Shown here: one piece after another, positions 37,518 to 46,472 of the stretch | How the letters are laid out: each line of letters begins with the position of its first letter | Numbering within the stretch: the first letter of the stretch is position 1 | Source: Dolichospermum planctonicum | Lineage (GTDB): Bacteria > Cyanobacteriota > Cyanobacteriia > Cyanobacteriales > Nostocaceae | Length of the DNA: 57,130 nt | Assembly (NCBI RefSeq): GCF_005402965.1 | Contig: NZ_BJCF01000028.1 | Span: 1-57,130, forward strand | Reading direction: 5' to 3' | The notes under the pieces: generated by a model | Databases searched by the model: none | Told to the model about the DNA's origin: nothing | What the model saw: only the letters and a program-made list of their open reading frames with translations | Made by a program: the position numbers and the translations under genes

Positions 37518-40496
37518 ATGGTATTACAAGTAGAAAGCAACAGATACGAAGAGAAAACCCAAGAAATTGCTAGACAGGTTTTGGCTGTTACCCAGGAAAA
37601 TCGCTCATTTTTAGCTGCTTTACGCGACCAAATGCGCTGGGACGATAAATTACTCGACTGGGCTATGAGTAACCCCGGTTTACGAGTACAATTATTTCGG
37701 TTCATAGATACTTTACCCGCTTTACATAGTAAATCAGAAATTGCGTCCCATTTACAAGAATATTTGGGAGATGAATCCGTAGAATTACCAGCGGCTTTAA
37801 AAGCAATTTTAAACTTTGCTAACCCGGATTCTATGCCTGCACAGGTAGCAGCGACAACAGTGGGAAATGCTGTGCAAACTTTAGCACATAAATATATTTC
37901 TGGGGAAAATATCAAGCAAGTTATCAAAACCGTTGAAAGACTGAGAAAAGATAAAATGGCTTTCACCATTGACTTACTTGGTGAAGCGGTAATTACGGAA
38001 ATAGAGGCACAATCTTATTTAGAAAAATACCTGGAATTGATGCAGCAGTTGGTCGAAGCATCGCAAAATTGGGCGAAAATTCCAGCTATTGACGAAGCAG
38101 ACGGCGAAAATGTCCCTAAAGTCCAGGTTTCTGTCAAATTAACGGCGTTTTATTCCCAATTTGACCCTTTAGATGCTGAAGGTAGTGAAGCGAGAGTAAG
38201 CGAACATATTCGGACTTTACTCCGTCGTGCCAAAGAATTGGGTACAGCAGTACATTTTGATATGGAACAATACGCCTATAAAGACATTACTTTAACCATT
38301 CTCAAAAAACTTTTACTGGAAGCGGAATTTCGTCAACGTACCGATATTGGTATGACCATTCAAGCATATCTCCGCGACAGTGAACAGGACGCTAGAAAGA
38401 TCATTGCTTGGTTACAACAGCGGGGTTATCCTCTTACTATTCGCTTGGTTAAAGGTGCGTATTGGGACCAGGAAACTATCAAAGCCGCTCAAAAACATTG
38501 GCCGCAACCGGTTTATCATGATAAAGTCGCCACAGATGCCAATTTTGAAGCTATTACCCAGTTATTGTTAGAAAATCATCAGTATGTATATTCTGCCATA
38601 GGTAGTCATAATGTGCGATCGCAATCTCGCGCCATAGCCATTGCGGAAAGTCTTCAAGTTCCCCGTCGTCGCTTTGAAATGCAAGTGCTTTACGGCATGG
38701 GTGATAAAATAGCCAAAGCCTTGGTAGATAAGGGTTATCGTGTCCGGGTCTATTGTCCCTACGGTGACTTATTACCGGGAATGGCTTATTTAATTCGGAG
38801 GTTGTTGGAAAATACCGCAAATAGCTCCTTTTTACGCCAAAATCTGGAAAATCGTCCCGTTGAGGAGTTGTTAGCACCACCAATACCAGTTCTAACTTCC
38901 TCCTCACTTGCGGGTGGGACTAAGGGGGGGTTCTGCGGTGTTGCGGATACTGATTTTGCTAATGAGGAAAGCAGAAATAGGTCGCGGTTAGCTTTTGAGG
39001 GTGTGCGTCCGCAGTTGGGTAACACTTATTTACCTTTAATCAATGGTGAATATGTGAATACGACAACTTTTGTTGATTCTCTTAATCCTTCTAATTTTAG
39101 TCAGGTTGTTGGTAAAGTAGGTTTACTTAGCGTTGAACAAGCTGAGGAAGCAATGAAATTTGCTAAAGCTGCTTTTCCCGCTTGGAAAAAAACTCCCGTT
39201 AAACAACGCGCTAATATTTTGCGTCAAGCTGGGAAGTTGATGGAACAAAGACGCGCTGAACTTTCGGCTTGGATAGTTTTGGAAGTAGGAAAACCCGTTA
39301 AGGAAGCTGACGCGGAAGTTTCGGAAGCAATTGATTTTTGTCTTTATTACGCTGAGGAAATGGAAAGGCTGGATAAAGGTATAATTTACGATGTTCTTGG
39401 CGAAACTAATCGTTATATTTACCAGCCCAAAGGAATCGCAATTGTAATTTCTCCCTGGAATTTCCCTCTAGCTATTGCTTGCGGTATGACCGTCGCTGCT
39501 TTGGTTTCAGGAAATTGTACTCTACTCAAACCTGCGGAAACTTCTTCTGTAATTACAGCAAAATTTACAGAAATATTAATAGAAGCAGGAATCCCTAAAG
39601 GTGTTTTTCAATACGTCCCAGGCAAGGGTTCTCAAGTGGGTGCTTATTTGGTAAATCATCCTGATACTCATGTTATTGCTTTTACTGGTTCTCAGGAAGT
39701 AGGCTGTAGAATTTACGCAGAAGCCGCCATCTTAAAACCTGGTCAAAAGCACCTCAAAAAAGTAATTGCGGAAATGGGAGGCAAAAATGGGATCATTGTT
39801 GATGAAAGTGCTGATTTAGACCAAGCTGTTGTCGGCGTTGTGCAATCTGCTTTTGGTTATAGTGGACAAAAATGTTCTGCTTGTTCACGGGTAATTGTGC
39901 TTGAACCTATTTATGATGCTTTTGTGGAAAGGTTGGTAGAAGCGACAAAATCTTTAAATATTGGAGAAGCGGAGTTACCCAGTACCCAAGTTGGTCCGGT
40001 AATTGACGCTAATGCCCAAGCTCGCATTTTAGAATATATTGAAGAAGGCAAAAAAGAAGCTAAATTAGCTTTAGATTTACCCGCACCCACCCAAGGATAT
40101 TTTATCGGTCCTGTGATTTTTTCGGAAGTACCCGCAAATGGAGTTATTGCACAACAGGAAATATTTGGACCTGTTTTAGCGGTAATTAGAGTTAAAGATT
40201 TTCAAGAAGCTTTAGAAGTTGCAAATAACACAAATTACGCTTTAACAGGTGGTCTTTATTCCCGTACCCCTTCCCACATTGAACAAGCGCAAGCTGAATT
40301 TGAAGTAGGGAACTTATACATTAACCGGAATATAACTGGTGCAATAGTATCTCGTCAACCTTTCGGTGGATTTAAACTTTCTGGAGTCGGTTCAAAAGCA
40401 GGAGGACCAGATTATCTTTTGCAATTCTTAGAACCACGCCATATCACAGAAAACATCCAACGTCAAGGTTTTGCGCCAATTGAGGGTAATGAATAA
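37518..40496 (+). CDS. putA: Bifunctional proline dehydrogenase / P5C dehydrogenase
   Basis: A 992-residue PutA that oxidises proline to glutamate. The FAD-dependent proline dehydrogenase barrel occupies about 170-430 (KVQVSVKLTAFYSQFDPLDA, HFDMEQYAYKD, YPLTIRLVKGAYWD). A linker of about 45 residues precedes the aldehyde dehydrogenase (about 505-985; VISPWNFPLAIACGM, AFTGSQEVG, EMGGKNGIIVD, and catalytic Cys786 in GQKCSACSRV). There is no N-terminal ribbon-helix-helix DNA-binding domain, so it is the short PutA and not a repressor. It ends just before a palindromic terminator at 40519. Confidence 0.95.
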   Translation: MVLQVESNRYEEKTQEIARQVLAVTQENRSFLAALRDQMRWDDKLLDWAMSNPGLRVQLFRFIDTLPALHSKSEIASHLQEYLGDESVELPAALKAILNFANPDSMPAQVAATTVGNAVQTLAHKYISGENIKQVIKTVERLRKDKMAFTIDLLGEAVITEIEAQSYLEKYLELMQQLVEASQNWAKIPAIDEADGENVPKVQVSVKLTAFYSQFDPLDAEGSEARVSEHIRTLLRRAKELGTAVHFDMEQYAYKDITLTILKKLLLEAEFRQRTDIGMTIQAYLRDSEQDARKIIAWLQQRGYPLTIRLVKGAYWDQETIKAAQKHWPQPVYHDKVATDANFEAITQLLLENHQYVYSAIGSHNVRSQSRAIAIAESLQVPRRRFEMQVLYGMGDKIAKALVDKGYRVRVYCPYGDLLPGMAYLIRRLLENTANSSFLRQNLENRPVEELLAPPIPVLTSSSLAGGTKGGFCGVADTDFANEESRNRSRLAFEGVRPQLGNTYLPLINGEYVNTTTFVDSLNPSNFSQVVGKVGLLSVEQAEEAMKFAKAAFPAWKKTPVKQRANILRQAGKLMEQRRAELSAWIVLEVGKPVKEADAEVSEAIDFCLYYAEEMERLDKGIIYDVLGETNRYIYQPKGIAIVISPWNFPLAIACGMTVAALVSGNCTLLKPAETSSVITAKFTEILIEAGIPKGVFQYVPGKGSQVGAYLVNHPDTHVIAFTGSQEVGCRIYAEAAILKPGQKHLKKVIAEMGGKNGIIVDESADLDQAVVGVVQSAFGYSGQKCSACSRVIVLEPIYDAFVERLVEATKSLNIGEAELPSTQVGPVIDANAQARILEYIEEGKKEAKLALDLPAPTQGYFIGPVIFSEVPANGVIAQQEIFGPVLAVIRVKDFQEALEVANNTNYALTGGLYSRTPSHIEQAQAEFEVGNLYINRNITGAIVSRQPFGGFKLSGVGSKAGGPDYLLQFLEPRHITENIQRQGFAPIEGNE

Positions 40497-40518
40497 TTAA
40501 TTTGTAGGGGTTTATAAA

Positions 40519-40549
40519 GATCCCCGACTTCTTGAAGAAGTCGGGGATC
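40519..40549. terminator. Perfect 31-bp palindrome between convergent genes
   Basis: Two 15-base arms (gatccccgacttctt and aagaagtcggggatc) flank a single G. It lies between convergent putA and the ATPase gene, so it can fold in transcripts from either side. No strong U-tract follows, so it may be a repeat that works as a weak terminator. Related hairpins are at 15803-15822 and 16705-16731. Confidence 0.6.
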
Positions 40550-40579
40550 AGATCATTTAGACTTCTGACTTAATAGATA

Positions 40580-42400
40580 TTAAGTGGTTGTGCAAAATAA
40601 ATTGCAATCTTCTTTTCCAATCTTATCTTCAATCTTGTCTCTCATAGACTTGCTGGTTTTTGCTTTAGACTCCAACTCATCAAGTTGAGAATAAGGTCTA
40701 TTTCTTATGATTTTATCAATAGTTATTTGTTGAATTCTCGTACCTCTCAAAATTTGGATCATTTTTTCTCTATCAGCAGTATTAATAAATGATAATACAG
40801 GATCTACATTTTCATGCGATGATGATCCTGATCTATCAGTTTCATCAATTCTCTCAGTTTTAAGAAATTCAATATTTTTGTTTTTTAATTTCCTTATTTG
40901 TAATTCAGTACAACCAGGAGCTATTAAAAAAGCAAGATCAGGTGGTAGGTTATCTTTATCTACAGAAAAATCAAAATCCTTTAACCATTCCTGGAAAGTA
41001 TCTAGATGTTCCTTTATCAATGAATAATTTTTAGCTTCTCCGTAAGCCTTTGCTACGGCATCATCATGGTGTCTTAACTCTACATAGCAATCAACATTAT
41101 GATTCTTAATGCGTGTTGTACTGTCAGAAATTAGTAATGAATATCCACCTTTACCTTTATATTTTCTCCAACCGTTATGACCTAAATGATTTTCAGTTTT
41201 TTCAGGAAAAATTTTCTCTTCAATTAAAGAATCACCAAGAAATTTAACCCATTTGTTGCGAGATTCCGTTTCAACTAGTTCCCTAGCTTTACTTTCAAAG
41301 CGGTTAAATGGTTCATCGAAAAATTTAAAATATGTTTCATGAATTGTAATAACTCTTTGAGAATATACTTCACAAAATTCTCTTAAACTTTGATAACTAG
41401 TAGGTTCTAAAGCTATACTTTTTAATTCATTCCAGGCTTTATCAAAATCTTTACAACTAGAGTAAGCACCTTTAATTCGTTCTTCTATTAGTGTTTTAAT
41501 TTTTAAACATTCCTCTTTACGAAAACGAACAAGCGTTATCAAATTATTAATAACTCTGCTATATAAACCTGCATCTTTTTCAATGAAAGAGTCAACTTGC
41601 CGTGATTGACCTACTATATAAACCATCAAACGTGGCTTTTTAATATTACAAGTCTCATTTATTAAATCTCTGATAATTGCTCTAGCATCATCTAAATAAT
41701 CGGGTTTCAGTGAATCTAGTTCGTCCATTAGATATACAAAATTTGCCTGTGGTTCAGACTTTAAAATCTCTTGAACAACAGAAAAGAATAAATCTTTAAA
41801 ATTTACCTTAATCTCAGATAGAAAAATGTTTAATTGATTCGCAAAAAGTATTGCATTATCATTATTTAGTTTTATCTGAGCAACTTTTTCTTTACCCATT
41901 AATCTGGACAAAAAACTTTCAGATGCTTTCCCAATATTTATAGATAAATTAGAATTATCTTTCATTAATACCCAGAAAGTTTTGGTTAATATATAGGAAT
42001 ATAATTTTACTCCAAAGCTTTCACCACTCGCATCAGCAAGTAACGCATTAAATGGAAAATAAACAATAACTGAATACTTGCGATAAATAGGTTCTATTTC
42101 GATCAATTCACGTAAATAGTTAAGTAAAGTGGTTTTCCCACTACCAGGATCGGCTGCTATAAACCTAAAAGTAAACAGACTATTATCAAAAGTATGTTTT
42201 ATATCATCTTTAAGAAGATCAGTAATATTAGATATAGGTTTTCCAGATAATCCTCTTGCCAAATTATACTGTCCCTCTGTTCCTGGTGTTTTTACTTCAC
42301 GTTCGACCCAAATATCTTCAATAAATCCTAGTCCACGATTAACACGAGCAAGAAATTCTCTAATTTGCTCTTTCTTTCCTGTGTCTTCCCCTATACCCAT
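40580..42400 (-). CDS. P-loop ATPase with candidate PD-(D/E)XK nuclease motif and HhH tail
   Basis: A 606-residue protein I do not recognise as a named family. Walker A ADPGSGKTT (83-91) and Walker B NFVYLMDELD (220-229) define an AAA/KAP-like ATPase (about 45-375). The C-terminal part has a motif that fits a restriction-endonuclease fold: NVDCYVELRHHDD (Asp437) and 18 residues on AYGEAKNYS (Glu455-Ala-Lys457), then an amphipathic helix and a buried strand LAFLIAP. The end (about 545-595; MIQILRGTRIQQITIDKII, YSQLDELESKA) looks like helix-hairpin-helix DNA binding. The ribosome binding site (GGAG) lies inside the last codons of the winged-helix gene, so translation is coupled. A DNA-targeting defence or mobile-element function is inference. 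Confidence 0.6.
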   Translation of the reverse strand: MGIGEDTGKKEQIREFLARVNRGLGFIEDIWVEREVKTPGTEGQYNLARGLSGKPISNITDLLKDDIKHTFDNSLFTFRFIAADPGSGKTTLLNYLRELIEIEPIYRKYSVIVYFPFNALLADASGESFGVKLYSYILTKTFWVLMKDNSNLSINIGKASESFLSRLMGKEKVAQIKLNNDNAILFANQLNIFLSEIKVNFKDLFFSVVQEILKSEPQANFVYLMDELDSLKPDYLDDARAIIRDLINETCNIKKPRLMVYIVGQSRQVDSFIEKDAGLYSRVINNLITLVRFRKEECLKIKTLIEERIKGAYSSCKDFDKAWNELKSIALEPTSYQSLREFCEVYSQRVITIHETYFKFFDEPFNRFESKARELVETESRNKWVKFLGDSLIEEKIFPEKTENHLGHNGWRKYKGKGGYSLLISDSTTRIKNHNVDCYVELRHHDDAVAKAYGEAKNYSLIKEHLDTFQEWLKDFDFSVDKDNLPPDLAFLIAPGCTELQIRKLKNKNIEFLKTERIDETDRSGSSSHENVDPVLSFINTADREKMIQILRGTRIQQITIDKIIRNRPYSQLDELESKAKTSKSMRDKIEDKIGKEDCNLFCTTT

Positions 42401-42403
42401 AAA

Positions 42404-42961
42404 CTACTCCACCCATTCAATAAGGTCGTCATCTCTTCCTTCTGTGATTTCTCCTGCGGATTTCAGCAATTCAAAATTTTCTTCAAATTTTTCCTGAGAA
42501 ATAGAATATTTATCTATGAATTTTTTAGAAACTTCTTGTTTGTGAACTATAGCAAAACCTTTTAATGATTTTGCTTTTCTTTCTTCAAAGTACAGCGTTT
42601 TAAATTTATCCTTAAATCCATCAAATGTCATATCTTCCAAAAAAGGAGACTGAGTAGCTTGTTGCATAAATTTGACCAAAGTATTTAAGACCTTCGGACC
42701 CTTGATAGAATCAAACTGATAATCAGTACAACTAAAATTTTGAAGCAATGCTTCTTTACCTCGTTCTGTTACAGAAAAACGTCCCTTTGTGATTTGTTGT
42801 ATTAGTTCCAATCTTCGCAGAAATTCATATATTTTTTCACATTCTCCTTTGTACTGTGTTGGTAAGTAAGATTTTACGTTACCTTTAGTAACTGTAGCTT
42901 CCTCAGAGTAAGCATGAGCGTAAAACAGATATAACATCTGCTCTGTATTAAGCTTGATCAT
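42404..42961 (-). CDS. Winged-helix-like protein coupled to the ATPase gene
   Basis: A 185-residue protein; GAGG lies five bases before ATG 42961. The N-terminal half (about 1-75) looks like a winged helix: LNTEQMLYLFYAHAYSEEAT, YEFLRRLELIQQITKGRFSV and TERGKEALL, with a recognisable wing. The C-terminal half is charged and helical (FKDKFKTLYFEERKAKSLKG). It ends three bases before the ATPase start, so the two genes are one translational unit. It may be a transcriptional repressor or a DNA-binding subunit of the ATPase. No named family. Confidence 0.6.
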   Translation of the reverse strand: MIKLNTEQMLYLFYAHAYSEEATVTKGNVKSYLPTQYKGECEKIYEFLRRLELIQQITKGRFSVTERGKEALLQNFSCTDYQFDSIKGPKVLNTLVKFMQQATQSPFLEDMTFDGFKDKFKTLYFEERKAKSLKGFAIVHKQEVSKKFIDKYSISQEKFEENFELLKSAGEITEGRDDDLIEWVE

Positions 42962-43030
42962 CTTAACCTCATGTTGAATTGTAACCTATTATATCTAGTA
43001 TGTGCCAAAGTCACAAGGTATTTAGGACGT

Positions 43031-43321
43031 TTACTGATCATCTAATTCTACACCTTTAACTAAAGTATGAGCAGTTTCCGACATTTCTATGGTGTAAGGT
43101 TGTAATGTGTTATTTTTTAATGCTTCTGTAGTTGCAAAATCAAGAAACAATTCTTTTAAGTGTGGTAAATTTTCTGATCTTTCTTCTGTTACCTCTATCA
43201 CTTCGGGAAGTAAATGTGCAACACCAAATAACTTTCCTGCATAAGATGTTTTCAGAAAAGCTTGTCTTTGAGCATGAGTCATTATCTCTTTTGACCCTGC
43301 CATTATTTCGTCACTACTCAT
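43031..43321 (-). CDS. Small protein of unknown function overlapping the GNAT-like gene
   Basis: A 96-residue protein if it starts at ATG 43321 (MSSDEIMAGSKEIMTHAQRQ). This start overlaps the GNAT-like stop by eight bases (ATGAGTAG), with GGGGAG about a dozen bases upstream. In-frame ATGs at 43351 and 43399 would lengthen it to 106 or 122 residues with deeper overlap. The product is helical and acidic (VIEVTEERSENLPHLKELFL), without catalytic motifs I know. Its stop lies 69 bp from the winged-helix gene on the same strand. Confidence 0.5.
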   Translation of the reverse strand: MSSDEIMAGSKEIMTHAQRQAFLKTSYAGKLFGVAHLLPEVIEVTEERSENLPHLKELFLDFATTEALKNNTLQPYTIEMSETAHTLVKGVELDDQ

Positions 43322-43892
43322 ATCGCTTGGGTTCTCCCCATATTGTTTCATGTCGCTGACAAAATTCTGCTGCTGCGGTTCGTGAAAATCTGAAGCCATA
43401 TAAATCTTCTCCAGGTGTGCTACATGATAAACCAAGATACTCCATTTGTACCTTATCTCTATAGTATGGCACAGCTTTATCCAAAGCATCTAGTATAATT
43501 AGCGGTGCTTCTGGTTTTGGTTCACAAAACTCGAAACCAACCTTTATTGCATACCAAATCAACCATTTACCAATAGGTTCAATTAATCTTGTAGCAACAT
43601 CTCCTCGACTGGTAGGGTGTGCTTCTAAATTATTTATTTCCAGAAATATAGGGGGACTCGGATCAGGATAAGTATATGGATAAAGACTATATTTTATTAA
43701 TCCCCAGATTTTATCATTATAAACAAGTTTAACTATATTTTGACAGTAGAAGGCTGTTTCATTGCAAATATTTAACCAGTTACAAGACCAATTTGTGGGC
43801 ATATCATCAATAGTTGCTGGAGAAATAAAAGCAACTTCCTCAGCGTTGGATTCAATTAAAACTTTTACGTGATAACTTCCGATAGTAGTCAA
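43314..43892 (-). CDS. GNAT-like acetyltransferase
   Basis: A 192-residue protein from TTG 43892; no ATG opens the frame early enough to include the first strand. The centre resembles a GNAT fold: LEINNLEAHPTSRGDVATRL at the acetyl-CoA-binding position (motif A) and ALDKAVPYYRDKVQMEYLGL at the C-terminal motif. Motif A lacks the second glycine of R-G-x-G, so activity is uncertain. The gene heads a leftward run of four genes: GNAT-like, overlapping small gene, winged helix and ATPase. Substrate unknown. Confidence 0.5.
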   Translation of the reverse strand: MTTIGSYHVKVLIESNAEEVAFISPATIDDMPTNWSCNWLNICNETAFYCQNIVKLVYNDKIWGLIKYSLYPYTYPDPSPPIFLEINNLEAHPTSRGDVATRLIEPIGKWLIWYAIKVGFEFCEPKPEAPLIILDALDKAVPYYRDKVQMEYLGLSCSTPGEDLYGFRFSRTAAAEFCQRHETIWGEPKRYE

Positions 43893-43975
43893 TTTGTTTT
43901 ACACCCTTCTTACAATTACTTTACAATCTCAAAACTATACATTGATATCTTAGCCTTTTACAAAACAATAAGGAT

Positions 43976-44105
43976 TTATTGAGTATTTACAGCGGTTTCC
44001 GCTCTTATGAGGTACAAAGTTGAATCATGAAACTCTTGTAGTGCGGGCATCTTGCCCGCTAGATATGTACCTCATAACACCGGGAAGTGCTGTAATATTC
44101 AATAA
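43976..44105. mobile_element. 130-bp MITE-like element with 39-base inverted ends
   Basis: The left end (43976-44015, ttattgagtatttacagcgg...ttatgaggtac) matches the reverse complement of the right end (44067-44105) at about 30 of 39 positions, including a shared terminal ttattga and inner ttatgaggtac. A short hairpin, gcgggcatcttgcccgc (44043-44059), is in the centre. No ORF is present. A solo copy of one end is at 24520-24546. I cannot tell which transposase mobilises it. The rest of 43893-44430 holds only a palindrome at 44233-44252 and a G+C-rich repeat at 44271-44306. Confidence 0.75.
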
Positions 44106-44430
44106 CTCAAGATTGATCTTCTTCCCAACTAAACAAAGACTCAAATTCACCAGATTCAGCAAAAGTAATTGCAACTATTAAGAATTGATGTAAATTGATC
44201 CTAATTTTACCAGTATAATTTCCCGCTTACAGGGGTAATTTATGAATTACCCTTAGTCAAAAATGAACTACGTTTGCGTAGCGTCCCGTAGGGATAGAAG
44301 CGAAGAACATGAAGGTATCTGTAGGTTTTTAATATCCCTATCCTGTAAATCCTTAAATCCTAGATATCCTGTTTCTGACAAATTATGATATTTTGATGTT
44401 AGAATATAAAATCAGGGTTTATCTATATTT

Positions 44431-44637
44431 ATGGGTAAAAAAGGTGATCTTAACCTTGATGCAATTGCGAGAGAATTTGGTATGTTAGGGAAAGAAAGAA
44501 AAGCTTTTGGTAGATTTCTGGAGCAAGAAAAAACAAATGGTTATGGTGGAACTTTAAATGATAGAGGTTATTTTACTTATCCAGAACTCCGTCAGAAGGC
44601 TAAAGAATTTTTAGAGGATATTAATTATGACTCCTAA
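44431..44637 (+). CDS. Small protein resembling a polymorphic-toxin C-terminal domain
   Basis: A 68-residue protein: MGKKGDLNLDAIAREFGMLG, ERKAFGRFLEQEKTNGYGGT and DRGYFTYPELRQKAKEFLED. This pattern (a short helical segment followed by G-x-F-T-Y-x-E-L-R) resembles small domains I recall at the C-termini of polymorphic toxins; no catalytic residue can be pointed to. Here it stands alone. Its last 11 bases overlap the next gene, which suggests translational coupling of a toxin/immunity or toxin/antitoxin type (inference). Confidence 0.55.
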   Translation: MGKKGDLNLDAIAREFGMLGKERKAFGRFLEQEKTNGYGGTLNDRGYFTYPELRQKAKEFLEDINYDS

Positions 44638-45142
44638 AACATCTCTTGCTAATTCAATACTAGATCTAAATCAAATTACTCAACCAATTATTGGCGAAAC
44701 TTGCCATCAAATTGCATTTAGTTATGGTGATGAATTACTGTTAGATTTTGGTGAAATGACTGCCTACAATCATCCTAGATTAGCACATTTACGCAAAGGA
44801 AGCTGGCAACTTAGCACTAGGGCTACACCTTGGTATTTAATGCTAGGAGATAATATTTTCAGTCATTCATATATGTACGCAAATTATCAAAACGCTGCCG
44901 AACTTGCTAAAATACCGTTACAGTATTTAGAAAATAAAAAACTAACTAATTTTGCGCTTGGTGGTAATCATAATTTTAAACTTACTTTATCATTTGAGGA
45001 TCATTACGAACTAATTTTAGAACCAGATTTAGAAGATGATTCTGGGCTGGCTTATTGGGAATTAATGATGCCAAATGAGCAAATTTTAATAGTAAGACCC
45101 GGACTGTTTTGGGAATGTAAATCAATTCATGAACCTTATTGA
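44627..45142 (+). CDS. Protein of unknown function, candidate immunity partner
   Basis: A 171-residue soluble protein starting 11 bases before the end of the preceding small gene. It is mixed alpha/beta and acidic (pairs such as LEPDLEDDSGLAYWELMMP), with many aromatic residues (ETCHQIAFSYGDELLLDFGE; TRATPWYLMLGDNIFSHSYM). I know no family. Acidity, size and the overlap with a toxin-like ORF are typical of immunity proteins, but this is only an inference. A 7-bp hairpin (tctgaat...attcaga) starts at the base after its stop. Confidence 0.55.
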   Translation: MTPKTSLANSILDLNQITQPIIGETCHQIAFSYGDELLLDFGEMTAYNHPRLAHLRKGSWQLSTRATPWYLMLGDNIFSHSYMYANYQNAAELAKIPLQYLENKKLTNFALGGNHNFKLTLSFEDHYELILEPDLEDDSGLAYWELMMPNEQILIVRPGLFWECKSIHEPY

Positions 45143-45408
45143 TCTGAATATCTAAATTCAGATAAAATCCCCAGATTGAAATATAATTACTAATATAATT
45201 ACTAATTAAGATGGGTAACTGCGTATTCGTGTCTAGAATAAAACTTTGTACCTTAGCATCTTAGCGAAAAATAAAAATACTAACATCCTCAAGATAGATA
45301 CCCACCCTCAGAAAATATGCCACAATGAAAGTAGAAACGTCTGTTAAAAAAACTTAACACCATTTTCTATTTTTAACTCCTGAACTCCTATTAGCAGGGG
45401 GTGGAACT

Positions 45409-46341
45409 ATGATTAGTACAAATAACGATATCAGAATTGTTTCTTTAATTCCGAGTGCTACGGAAATTATCGCTAAACTGGGTTTATTTGATGCTATAGT
45501 AGGCAGGTCTCATGAATGTGACTATCCTCCAGAAATCGTAAATCGTCCAGTTTGTACCCAAGCACGTTTTAATGGTCATGCTAGTAAGAACTCTGTTCAT
45601 AATCAAGTCAATGATGTACTACAATCTGCTTTAAGTATTCACAAGATCAAAGTTGATGTTTTGGAGAAATTGCACCCTACCCACATTGTCACTCAAGACC
45701 AATGTGATGCTTTTTCTGTTACTTTACCAGAAGTAGAAGCAGCAGTTGCCCAACTTACCCACAGTTCACCCCAAATTATATCTTTACAGCCTAACACATT
45801 ACAAGATGTTTGGGGTGATATTGAACGAGTTAGTCGCACTTTCGGCGTAGATTCAGTACAAATACTGGATAACTTAGAAGCCCGTATTAAAATTTGCAAG
45901 CGCAAACTACAGGGGCTTTCTAATGCAGAAATGCCGAGGGTAGCTTGTATTGAATGGACTGATCCTTTAATAGCTGCTGCAAATTGGGTTCCTGAATTAA
46001 TTAATTTAGCAGGGGGACAATCATTGTTTTGTTTGATGGGTAAACCCGCTGTTCATGTACAATGGGAAACACTAGTAGCTAGTAACCCAGATGTAATTAT
46101 TTTCATGCCTTGTGGCTTTGATTTGCAACGGACTCAGCAACAAGCTGAATTATTAACTCAACGTCCAGAATGGAAAAAACTCCACGCTGTTCAAAGTGGA
46201 AGGGTTTTCATTACCGATGGTAATGCTTATTTTAACCGTCCTGGTCCACGATTGGTAGATTCTGTGGAGATATTAGCAGAAATATTGCATCCTGATATCT
46301 TTGATTATGGTTATCAAGGTACTGGTTGGCAAACTTTGTAA
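45409..46341 (+). CDS. BtuF-like cobalamin-binding-type protein without signal peptide
   Basis: A 310-residue protein of the class III periplasmic-binding-protein (BtuF/cobalamin-binding) family: IRIVSLIPSATEIIAKLGLF, AIVGRSHECDYP, LEKLHPTHIVTQDQCDAF, EWTDPLIAAANWVPELINLA and PRLVDSVEILAEIL. ATG 45409 is preceded by GGGGGTGG. No signal peptide is present, so the mature fold would stay in the cytoplasm, unlike true BtuF. Such cyanobacterial proteins are annotated as cobalamin-binding, but no transporter genes are here. I see no cobalamin riboswitch upstream. Confidence 0.8.
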   Translation: MISTNNDIRIVSLIPSATEIIAKLGLFDAIVGRSHECDYPPEIVNRPVCTQARFNGHASKNSVHNQVNDVLQSALSIHKIKVDVLEKLHPTHIVTQDQCDAFSVTLPEVEAAVAQLTHSSPQIISLQPNTLQDVWGDIERVSRTFGVDSVQILDNLEARIKICKRKLQGLSNAEMPRVACIEWTDPLIAAANWVPELINLAGGQSLFCLMGKPAVHVQWETLVASNPDVIIFMPCGFDLQRTQQQAELLTQRPEWKKLHAVQSGRVFITDGNAYFNRPGPRLVDSVEILAEILHPDIFDYGYQGTGWQTL

Positions 46342-46472
46342 GCAGTATGCAAATAACTTGATTGTAGGTAGGAGTTTGATAATGTCTTAAACATTGCGTT
46401 GCGTTGCGTTATTATTATTGTTGTTTCGCGCAGATACGCAAATAAACAAAGTTTGAGATATTCAATTCTTAC

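Noticed and set aside
45143-45408. Cobalamin riboswitch upstream of the BtuF-like gene
   Set aside because: I could not find the conserved B12-box or a paired arrangement; only a short hairpin follows the previous gene.
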